Assembly (NCBI RefSeq): GCF_963576545.1
Contig: NC_083647.1
Coordinates: 5,065,507 to 5,129,506 of the forward strand
Direction: 5' to 3'
Origin: Limanda limanda
Taxonomy: Eukaryota > Chordata > Actinopteri > Pleuronectiformes > Pleuronectidae
DNA: 64,000 bases
Shown here piece after piece: positions 55,736 through 64,000 of the stretch. The notes under the pieces were generated by a model, which had not been told where the DNA came from, searched no databases, and saw only the letters and a program-made list of their open reading frames with translations. Every line of letters begins with the position of its first letter. Position 1 is the stretch's first letter. Position numbers and translations under genes: made by a program.

Positions 55736-56650
55736 CTGTGATGTTAAGATAATCCAAACGTCACAATCAGAAATGTGAGGGCAAAACACTCGGACTACCA
55801 GGTTATTTTCAGATTTTTGGTTTTAAGTTTCTATCAATAATACACTGTGTATAAGGACTTCAGTTCCTCACTATCCAGAAATATGGCCAAAATAACAAAA
55901 AGTCTGCACACCAGAAAAGGTGTTCCAGTCGCAGCTGTCAATCATGACATTTCATGTTTTTCATTTCAGTTTTACGGCATTAAATACGTAATTGAAACAT
56001 TGACCGGACATCATTGTGATAAGAGCCGCCCTAAATGAGGGAAATCCTCTGAGAAAACTATTTGATGCAGACTTGACTTTTTAATTTGGTCCATATCTAT
56101 TTTACATCTACAAACATGGAGAAGGTAGCAATTTATAGCCAAAACTGCAGCCAGCCATCAGGTGGCTATTGTGACGCTTTGGCCTCCCTTTTGTGGATGT
56201 CATCCAACTCTTACATCATATTCCTTAACTAGTGAGGTGTGTAAGTATGAAGGGCATTAGTTGTGTTAAGTGTGTGGATGAGTGAGAATGTTGTGTGATG
56301 CGTGTTTGTAAGTGCAGCAAAACAAACAAAGGATCAAGGTTCAGGCTGGTGCAGCAGGCCCTGCTGAGAGAGTGAGACACTCCCAGAAGAGCAGTTTTTC
56401 GTGCTTTGTGGGAAGGCCCACCAAGACGGGCAGGTTGGTGGCTGGCGCTCCACCCACCAGCACAGAGCAAGGCACACAGGCAGGTAGAATGAAAGGGTCG
56501 TCACACAAGACATCAACCAGCCTTGCCATATGGAATGAATGTAGAATCTCCCTTTTCATTCCTTCTCTCACTGACATGAGCTGTATCATAATACCGTGTA
56601 CAATAATCCAGATTAGTTTTCCAAAAAATAAATTTTTTAATCGATCATGA
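55736..56650. other. Mostly non-coding
   Basis: Positions about 56,040-56,230 resemble the repeat at 1612-2054 (ctgcagccagccatcaggtg block). Otherwise nothing is recognised. Confidence 0.45.
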
Positions 56651-57165
56651 TTAGTTGTTAAAGAAAGAAATTTTGGAAATTTTTTTTTCTTTGCAAATTT
56701 TTATTTTTAATTCCCTTGCACCGTTGCCTTAAGATAAATAATTTTGGAAATTTATTTTTCCTTCCAAATTGTTCCCTTGCACCTTTGCCAAACATGTATA
56801 CTAGTGCCTTGTGTATCCGTGGCTGGCTGTATATTGCAATCAGTGGTTGTGTCATCTCGATCCACAAGTATAATTAATTGTTAAAGAAAGATAATTTTGG
56901 GAAAAAAAATTCTTTGCAAATTTTTATTTTTAATTCCCTTGCACCTGTGCCAAGCAGGTATACTAGTGCCTTGTGTATCCGTGGTTGGTTGCTCATAGCA
57001 TATCAGTGGTTGTGTCATCAATGCAGTAATTATAATTTAATTTTTGAAGAGGGGAATAATTTTGGAAATTAATTTCTCTTTGAATTTTCTTTATTCCCTT
57101 TGCTAATCAGACGTTTTGTGTAACTGTGGTTGGTTGCTGACTACGTTTCAGTAATTTTTTGGGAG
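56651..57165. repeat. Irregular tandem array, unit about 160 bp
   Basis: The block taattttggaaattt..ttctttgcaaatttttattt followed by attcccttgcacc recurs, starting near 56,666, 56,735, 56,891 and 57,055. The companion block gccttgtgtatccgtggctg recurs near 56,807, 56,970 and, degenerate, 57,113. The first unit is truncated and the last is partial. Confidence 0.75.
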
Positions 57166-57214
57166 ATTTTCTGCATGTTTTTTAAATTTTTAGGAGACAA
57201 ACTAGATTTGAGAG

Positions 57215-57250
57215 ACTAGTTTTGAGTAGACTAGTTGTTAACTAACTAGT
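57215..57250. repeat. Short cluster of ACTAGT palindromes
   Basis: ACTAGT occurs at 57,215, 57,230 and 57,245, a regular 15-bp spacing, with ACTAGA at 57,201. It lies just after the tandem array. Confidence 0.7.
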
Positions 57251-57429
57251 TCTAAAGGATTGAGCCACCGAGCTATCCACATAGTGCTACTATATAGACA
57301 CAGGGTGAAGCTCACCTGTGCATCTTGTGTAGTGTTATTTAAGTATTTTACCCGCTTTTATCTAAGCGAGCTTGAGCAGTCCACCAGGTGCTTTTCCGCA
57401 CTCAGAAGATGAGTAGCAAGGACCACCAT

Positions 57430-58793
57430 GGGGCAAAGCATCCTTCAGGTCCAGACGACCTGTCAAGAGACTGTCGCAAGTCTGATAAATTTGTCTAGTG
57501 ATGCTGTGAGTGAGTTGAGTGAGTATGATTTAAGATTGAAGAACTGACCATGTACCTCATAAACCCCACTGGCCCGCAACTGACAATATCCCACGTTTTG
57601 GGTCAACTGACACTCCTGCACGAACAGAGAGCCAAGCTGCAAGCCCAAGAAGATGCTGAGGCGCTCAGGGCCATGCAAGCAGCATGTCGAGTGGAGCAAG
57701 AGCAAAACTCCCACCTGCGGCATATAATTAAGACCCAATAAGAACAGGATCAAGCTGTGCAGGAGCAAGAAACTATACACGTGCAGGTCCAAGATCAACA
57801 AAAAGGGGGGGAACAGTCAAACGGATCTGCCCCCCCTTGAGCCGATACCCCTGATGACAGGAGCTGACGTAAATTTCCAGTGGAGCCAGCGGAACAGAGA
57901 CACTGGGAGAACAGCTGCGAGAACAGCTACGCAACCCTCAGGCAGAGGAAGCTTTGCTCTGCAGACCCATTCGCACCCAGCAGTTATCCGCTCCGACCCA
58001 CTCAACACCAAGGGGGGAGCCAGAGGAAACTCCTAGACGTGCAGTGACCTGGGACCGCTATCAGGCCACTCCAAATGCCTGCCTAGCGGACACTGAGGAT
58101 CCACTCCAGCCAGAACGAGCACATCCTGCACGGAGCAACGCTGCTCCATACCATGGCGACGGAAGAACCCCACCCTGGAGGGCTGAAGGAGATTCCCAGT
58201 CTGCCACTCAGGCAGAGACGCGTCCTGGATGGTCCCCCACTCCCGCTGCAAGAGATGATCGCCATGATGATGGATACTGTGGTGGATTCTATTCGGAATT
58301 CTCTGACTCAGCACCCCCTCAAAGAGGGGGAATCCCCACCCGACAGCTAGAGTCCCTTGCCAAAGACATTGATCGCGTCGACCCAGACAGCCGAGGGTCC
58401 AACGAAGACGACACCGGGGTCATGGCAATTCAAGTCCAACCAAACGTGGACCTGGCGCTGGAAGATGACGACTTCCCCAACGCCAAGATGAATCCCAGCA
58501 TAGAGAACCAGGGACATCGACCCTTCCAACAGGGTGCCCCACAAAACCAGGGGGGGTGAGGATTTCAACCAGCCCCACAATCAGTTTCGACTTCATTACC
58601 TAAATAGCTCTCAGAGAGGTAGGGATTGGTCCCAACGGAAACGTTATCAGTACCAGGAGTATAGATATGGTTACCAAAATCCAAAACATGGGATGCATCC
58701 TTTGACACAGGAGTTAATACGTAGAAATGTGGCTGAAGCAATGAGACATTGTGCTACGTGTTCCTCCAGGCTCCCCTTAGAGACCAGACACTG
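57430..58793 (+). pseudogene. Broken gag-like gene of a retroviral-type element
   Basis: The ATG at 57,430 starts MGQSILQVQTTCQE, a myristoylation-like MGQ start, and soon stops. Later frames include a Gln/Glu-rich helical region (LGQLTLLHEQRAKLQAQEDA, 57,550-57,741), a Pro/Arg-rich part (57,954 on), LAKDIDRVDPDSRG near 58,363, and a downstream part rich in Gln, Asn and Arg ending near 58,793. The LAKDIDR.DPDS motif recalls the beginning of a capsid domain, but the capsid body that should follow is missing, so I infer an internal deletion. Multiple stops and frameshifts show this is an old, inactive copy. No pol or env frame is visible nearby. Family assignment is uncertain. Confidence 0.5.
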
Positions 58794-59159
58794 AACCCCA
58801 TTGGTGAAACTAGAAGCAGACGCCCTCCTTCTCCACTCCCAAAGATGACTTCAATGACTGGGGAGGACCAGGCGCTGCCAGAAACCCCCCCTCACCTCAA
58901 CATCTGAAAGGGGGGGGGGATCCCAACTCAAACAGGGAGACCACTCACACCATCAAAAGCAGCATGCCTTAGACCATCTGTCAGTAAATTGTATAACGTA
59001 TGTTCAGGGAGTGAACCTCCTTAGACTCGTTAAAGAATCTTGAAGTGGTTACCACTACGGTTGTGCAGCCCTCTTGGCTATTTAGTCTTGGCAGTGAAAT
59101 TCCAATATCGGGAGATCTGCAAACCTAGAAATAGGATAAATCATAAATTTACTGAGGTC
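58794..59159. other. Non-coding
   Basis: There is a G-run at about 58,910-58,919. This may be the tail of the gag-like sequence. No open frame is supported. Confidence 0.4.
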
Positions 59160-59437
59160 ATTACGGTAAGGGGACGTCATTACGGTAAGCGTGCTGCGTC
59201 ACTTCCTGTTGCCACGGGTGGTGTAGTCGCTATCTGAATTAGCTCCTCCGCTAAAACACAACTGTCTTTCTGTTCTATGGCTAAAATCACCGGTATATAG
59301 TTAAGCACCCTCACATACCAGCCCCTACACTGTGCTTTGTGAGTCTGTGTTCTGTTTAAATCTCACCCTCGTAGTTTTAGCAGCGATGTGTTCTCTCTCC
59401 CTCTCGCTCCACCACTCTCTCTTGCTCCGAGTGTCTC

Positions 59438-60245
59438 ATGTTTACTTACTCCTCCGCCTCCATTAACAGTAGTGGTAAATGTAATAAATGTAGTATGTTG
59501 GTAGCGATGGAGGCGAGGCTTAGCAACTTAGAAGCTCGGCTCCTCAGCTTAGAACCCCCGTTAGCTGTAGTTAGCCGGCCCGTGCTAGCCGCAGCAAAGC
59601 CACGTAGCTCAGCCCGTAGTTTAGCTTCAGCTTGCAGTCCCTCGACCTGCCCCGGGCAGCCGGGAGCCCAGGGCGGCTGGGTGACGGTCCGGAGGGGGCG
59701 CAGTGCTTCCCTTAGAAAGCCCACGATTAAAGACCCACCAGCTCACGGTTCAAATAGATTTTCTCCACTCAGCGACGCACCCGCTGAGAAACAAACTCTG
59801 GTTATTGGCGACTCGGTTCTCAGAAACGTGAGGTTAGCAACACCAGCGACCATAGTCAATTGTATCCCGGGGGCCAGAGCCGGCGACATAAAATCCAAAT
59901 TGAAGCTGCTGGCTAAAACTAATCGCAAATACAGTAAAAATCGTATTTCACGTCGGCAGCAACGACTCCCGGCTTCGTAAGTCGGAGATCACTAAAGTTA
60001 ATGTTGAGTCTGTGTGTGCTTTTGCAAAAACGATGTCGGACACAGTAATTTTCTCTGGCCCTCTCCCTAACACAAAAGGTGATGACATGTTTAGTCGCAT
60101 GTTTTCTTTTAACCGCTGGCTGTCGAGGTGGTGTCCTGTAAACGGTGTGGGCTCCAAACTTTTTGGAGTAAACCTGGTCTTGTTAGGAGAGACAGCGTTC
60201 ATCCCACTTGGGATGGAGCAGCTCTCTTATCTAGGAATATTACCC
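59438..60245 (+). pseudogene. L2 ORF1 with SGNH-type esterase domain
   Basis: The ATG at 59,438 opens a frame with a coiled-coil-like start ([19 protein letters not shown]), a basic linker and the first esterase block [14 protein letters not shown] (GDS, catalytic Ser). Near 59,940 the frame shifts, and the block HVGSND (59,949-59,966) and MSDTVIFSGPLPN follow in the next frame. Near 60,150 it shifts again, giving VRRDSVHPTWDG with the catalytic Asp and His at about 60,191-60,202. ORF1 esterases are known in CR1/L2 LINEs. All three catalytic residues are visible but in three frames. Confidence 0.75.
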
Positions 60246-60483
60246 AGTCTATTACATGACAACCCAGAGTTGGGACCAGGAAGCAGAGCTGCAGTGCTAA
60301 ACACTTCTCTGCGCTCCCTCTGGATCAGTCACCCAACCGCATAGAGACTGTCTCTGTCTACCGTCCGATTCAATTATTTAAATTAAACAATAACAGAGCG
60401 AGAACTCACAATAATCTTATACAAATTAACACAACCTCTGGAACAACACAGGAAACTAAGACTTTCAAATGTGGTCTTTTAAA

Positions 60484-61330
60484 ACATAAGATCACTGTCC
60501 TCAAAGGCTATTTTAGTTAATGAACTAGTCTCAGACTACAATATAGATTTATTGTCCCTCACTGAGACGTGGCTGCATCCTGATGAATATGTCAGTTTAA
60601 ATGAATCTACTCCCCCCAGTCATATAAATTCACACGTTCCCAGGGAACTCGGGCGAGGAGGTGGAGTTGCTGCTATTTTTAACTCCAGTCTATCAATTAA
60701 TCCTAAACTCAGCTACAACTCATTTGAATGTCTTGTTCTTAATCTTCCACGTCAATCCAGGAAACACCAACAGCCAATCATATTTGCTGTAGTTTATCGT
60801 GCTCCTGGGGCTTATACTGAATTTCTAACAATTCCCTGAGTTTTTATCAAACCTAGTCCTAAAGACCGATAAAATTATTATTGTTGGTGACTTTAATATT
60901 CATGTTGACAATAATAAAGAGCCTGAGCGTAGCATTTATTTCAATACTAGACTCAATTGGTTTTAGTCAGTGTGTACATCAACCTACTCATTGTTGTAAC
61001 CACACACTTGACCTTGTATTATCATACGGTGTCAAAATTGAACATTTAACAGTACTTCCGCACCATAATTTAATAACCTTCGATTTTTCATTATCTGAAT
61101 ATATGCCCCTAATAAACTCATTTTCTAGATGTCTACCTGATAGTGCTATAGCTAAATTTAAACCCGTATTATCCGTCGACAAACAACAAATTCTTTAAAA
61201 ACCCGAGCTCTATTGAGATTGACCACCTCGTAGATAGCTCTGCAGACTCGTTACGATTAACATTAGACTCAATAGCACCTCTAAAAAAGAAATGTGTAAA
61301 ACAGTCAATTAGCTCAGTGGTATAATTCCA
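60484..61330 (+). pseudogene. L2 ORF2 endonuclease domain
   Basis: The blocks are NIRSLSSKAILVNELV (about 60,484), SLTETWLHPDEYVSL, GRGGGVAAIF, FAVVYRAPGA, VGDFNIHVDNN (about 60,889), NHTLDLVLSYGV and HHNLITFDFSL. Compared with the minus-strand copy it lacks a few residues in several places (after SINPK, around HHNLITF, and after AIAKFK) and has frame changes near 60,830, 60,920 and 61,190. The catalytic Asn, Glu, Asp and His blocks are otherwise there. Confidence 0.8.
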
Positions 61331-61332
61331 AG

Positions 61333-63000
61333 ACACATGAGTTGAAACAAATATCAAGAAAATTAGAAAGGAAGTGGCGCTCCAGCAATAGTGTTGAAAA
61401 TCTCCTAGACTGGAAGAGTAGTGTTAAAGAATATAAAAAGGCTCTCCACAAAGCAAGAGCTGCCTATTATTCAAAACTAATAGAGAATAAAAACAACCCA
61501 AGGTTTCTCTTCAGCACTGTAGCCAGGCTGACAGAGAGTCACACCTCCACCGAACCCAGTATTCCTCGATCCCAAAATAGCAATATCTTTATGACCTTTT
61601 TTAATGATAAAATTCTAACTATTAGAAATAAAATCAACCATCTCCTGCCCTCAATTGGCACTAATACCCTCCCAACAACAGAGATCTCAGAAACGGCTGA
61701 GAATCCTTCCCATTACTTAGACAGCTTCTCTCTGATCACCCGTGATCAGTTTACCAAAATAATCTCAGGTTCTAAACCAACAACCTGTATCTTAGATCCG
61801 ATTCCAACTAAATTACTTGAAGAAATTCTGCCCCTAATAGATAGTTCGTTACTTAACACAATAAATCTGTCATTATCATCAGGTTATGTACCACAGTCTT
61901 TTAAAATAGCTGTAATCAAACCCCTACTCAAAAAACCCACCCTAGACCCAGAGGTTTTAGCAAATTACAGGCCAATATCCATCTCCCCTTCCTCTAAAAT
62001 CTTAGAAAAAGTTGTAGCCAATCAGCTGTGTGAGTTTCTCCAGGAAAATAATATATATATATATATATGAAGACTTTCAGTCTGGGTTTAGAACCAATCA
62101 CAGCACAGAGACAGCCCTGGCAAAAGTCACTAATGACCTTCTAATAGCTTCAGATCAGGGACTTGTGTCTGTCCTTGTTCTGTTAGATCTCAGTGCAGCA
62201 TTCAACACAATTGACCATCAAATTTTATTACAAAGACTAAAACAGTTAATTAACATTAAAGGAACGGCCCTAAACTGGTTTAAATCATATTTTTCTGATC
62301 GCTCCCAATTCGTACAAATTAATGATGAGTCATCTGTGCGCACTAAAGTTAACCATGGTGTTCCACAGGGGTCTGTGCTCGGCCCAATTTTATTCTCATT
62401 ATATATGCTTCCACTAGGAAACATTATCAGGACACACTCAGTAAATTTTCACTGTTATGCGGATGACACCCAGTTATATTTGTCAATAAAACCTGATCAA
62501 AGTAATCAATTAACTAAACTTCGAGCATGTCTCAAGGACATAAAAACCTGGATGACCCGCAATTTTCTCTTATTAAACTCAGATAAAACTGAGGATATAA
62601 TAATCGGCCCTAAACACCTTAGAGAAACATTATCTAATGATATAGCTGCGCTAGATGACATTGCCCTTGCTTCCAATGAAACAGTCAGGAACTTGGGAGT
62701 GATCTTCGATCCTGATTTGTCCTTTAATAGTCACTTAAAACAAATTTCTAGGACCGCCTTTTTCCACTTGCGTAATATCTCAAAAATCAGACATGTCCTT
62801 TCGCAAAAAGATGCAGAAAAACTAGTCCACGCCTTTGTTACATCGAGACTGGACTACTGTAACTCACTATTATCAGGCTCCAGCAGTAAGTCGTTAAAGA
62901 CTCTGCAGCTGGTCCAAAATGCCGCAGCACGTGTCCTGACAAGAACTAAGAAAAGAGCACATTTCCCCAGTATTAGCATCGCTACACTGGCTTCCTGTTA
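61333..63000 (+). pseudogene. L2 ORF2 reverse transcriptase
   Basis: The frame 61,342-62,070 carries the pre-polymerase region and first RT blocks (IAVIKPLLKKPTLDPEVLAN, YRPISISPSSKILEKVVANQ). An (AT)n run at 62,047-62,068 puts the protein out of frame. It continues in 62,030-63,001 with FQSGFRTNHSTETALAKV, LDLSAAFNTIDHQILLQRL, HGVPQGSVLGPILFSLYM and the catalytic YADD at about 62,456. The thumb (LLNSDKTEDIIIGPKH, RLDYCNSLLSG) follows to 63,001, with a frameshift at the end. Apart from the AT expansion the polymerase is well kept. Confidence 0.85.
62047..62068. repeat. (AT)n microsatellite inside the L2 reverse transcriptase
   Basis: About ten AT units replace the short aatatatat of the other copy (near 25,022-25,030) and shift the frame. 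Confidence 0.85.
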
Positions 63001-63001
63001 A

Positions 63002-63296
63002 ATCAAGAATAGAATTTAAAATTCTCCTCCTCACCTTCAAGGCCCTTAATGATATGGCACCTTTTTACCTTAAAGAGATGTTAATACTATATCAACCTAC
63101 TAGAGCACTCCGATCCCAGAATTCAGGTTTACTTGTCGTCCCTAAAGTCTCTAAAAGTAGAATAGGAGCCAGAGCTTTTAGCCATCAAGCCCCACTGCTG
63201 TGGAATAATCTCTCACTTTCAGTTAGGGAAGCAGACGCGCTCTGTTCGTTTAAAAGTAGACTCAAAACCTTCCTTTTTGATAAAGCTTATAGTTAG
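63002..63296 (+). pseudogene. C-terminal domain of L2 ORF2
   Basis: It continues the protein in another frame: ALNDMAPFYLKEMLI, ALRSQNSGLLVVPKV, HQAPLLWNNLSLSVR and FKSRLKTFLFDKAYS with a stop at about 63,296. It is nearly identical to the minus-strand copy at 23,797-24,039. Confidence 0.85.
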
Positions 63297-64000
63297 AGCT
63301 AATTAGTGGAATTTATGACACAAGACACACGGAGCTTCTCTTTCCTGCTTCTCCTTCCTTTTCTCCATCCCTATCACATCAAAGTAATTCTTATCCCATC
63401 AGTACATGTTACTAACTTGACCCCTTTCCCGGAGTTTCTGTGCCTTAGCGACCGCGGATGCAGGGCCACAGCTGTGGCCGCACCATGGATATGATTATGG
63501 ATCGCGTGTCAGAGGTCGCAATGGTGGATCCAGTTCGGTGGATTCTGTATCGTGCCTGCTGATCGAAGTGGTAATGGAGGATCCTTTGTCGCGCTGGCAT
63601 CGGCTGATGGTGGACCACGACCGAGGCAGCAGCTGATAATGGATTCTAACTGGCGGCAGTGGACAATAACTGTGGATTATAGTGGATCCCATCCTGATGC
63701 TGGATCGTGATCTTGCTGCTGACCAGAGACTATTGCAGCAGGACTGCTTCACATATAGTATTGAAAAAATGTTTACCCTCATCGATGCTGCTAAAAACTT
63801 TAATCCTGATGATGTTTTCTTAACACTTGACATCTATTGCACTTCTGTCCGTCCTGGGAGACATGTGGCTCTCTCTGAGGTTTCTACATATTTTTACCTG
63901 TTAAAAAGGTTTAGTAGATTTTCCTTACTCTTGTTGAGTGTTAAGGACAGAGGATGTCACACCATGTTAAAGCCCTATGAGACGAATTGTGATTTGTGAA
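63297..64000 (+). other. 3' untranslated region of the L2 LINE
   Basis: Positions 63,297-63,660 match, in reverse, 23,428-23,790. Positions 63,660-64,000 match 14,180-14,540. This correspondence is what shows that the two minus-strand pieces are one interrupted L2. The window ends just before the expected tail. Confidence 0.8.

Larger units (their letters stand above)
59160..64000 (+). mobile_element. Near-complete L2 LINE, running off the window end
   Basis: It comprises a 5' untranslated region (about 59,160-59,437), ORF1 with esterase domain, ORF2 with endonuclease, reverse transcriptase and C-terminal domain, and a long 3' untranslated region. By comparison with 14,165-14,180 only the last few dozen bases, including the tgatt-repeat tail, should lie beyond 64,000. 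It is the same subfamily as the minus-strand copy at 23,428-26,858 plus 14,165-14,540. Multiple small deletions and frameshifts make this copy inactive as read. Confidence 0.85.

Noticed and set aside
63495..63833. Open frame of about 112 codons on the minus strand
   Set aside because: It is antisense to the L2 3' untranslated region. The similar frame at 14,372-14,560 has the same cause.
1..64000. CRISPR arrays, bacterial operons, tRNA or rRNA genes
   Set aside because: No regularly spaced identical repeats, no cloverleaf-like sequence and no rRNA motif seen. All features fit a vertebrate nuclear genome.

Overview
This window looks like nuclear DNA of a teleost fish, probably an acanthomorph. 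No intact host gene is visible. The base composition is AT-rich with scattered microsatellites, and almost everything recognisable is transposable-element (TE) sequence of types common in fish genomes: L2-type LINEs with an esterase ORF1, an L1-like LINE, a Gmr1-like Ty3/gypsy element, DIRS-like pieces, two PIF/Harbinger remnants, two hAT-type non-autonomous elements with perfect 8-bp target-site duplications (TSDs), and several solo LTRs. There are no bacterial-type operons, CRISPR arrays or tRNA/rRNA genes that I could support. Names of families come from recognising motifs by eye, not from a database search.

Layout. Positions 1-12,390 are mostly non-coding. They hold a small LINE reverse-transcriptase scrap (3665-3781), a CpG-rich stretch (4020-4760), a frameshifted remnant of a multicopy fish gene family (5438-6410), a decayed LINE 3' half (7215-8338) and an unclassified repeat (10,797-12,030). 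From 12,393 to 27,570 lies a nest of elements. A decayed gag-like gene (13,438-14,125, resuming near 27,345) is split by an L2 LINE on the minus strand. That L2 is split by an L1-like LINE on the minus strand (14,541-23,427, 13-bp TSD). The L1 is split by a Gmr1-like Ty3/gypsy element on the plus strand (15,007-21,328). The gypsy element in turn has an insertion of about 820 bp inside its reverse transcriptase (about 19,335-20,160).

Positions 27,900-42,420 are mainly non-coding, with two solo LTRs (28,888-29,419 and 39,617-39,960), a 1,494-bp hAT-type element (33,438-34,931), LINE tails and a Harbinger fragment. Positions 42,423-54,410 are dense: an LTR-like repeat split by a TIR element, DIRS gag, recombinase and terminal-repeat pieces, a run of ACTAGT palindromes, a frameshifted gene remnant with FN2-like Trp/Cys modules, and a Harbinger element whose MADF-domain gene carries a hAT insertion. 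Positions 55,358-59,150 hold an LTR-like repeat, a tandem array and a broken retroviral-type gag. A near-complete L2 LINE on the plus strand (about 59,160 to beyond the window end) closes the window.

How the parts relate. The gypsy element shows gag, protease, integrase, reverse transcriptase and RNase H in that order. This is the unusual Gmr1-type arrangement, with integrase upstream of reverse transcriptase. The two large L2 copies are nearly identical at protein level, so that family has been active fairly recently. I found no convincing new multi-gene system. The best leads are the nest itself, the gypsy element that lacks its 5' LTR, the MADF gene interrupted by a single hAT insertion, and the FN2-like gene remnant at 48,330-49,331.
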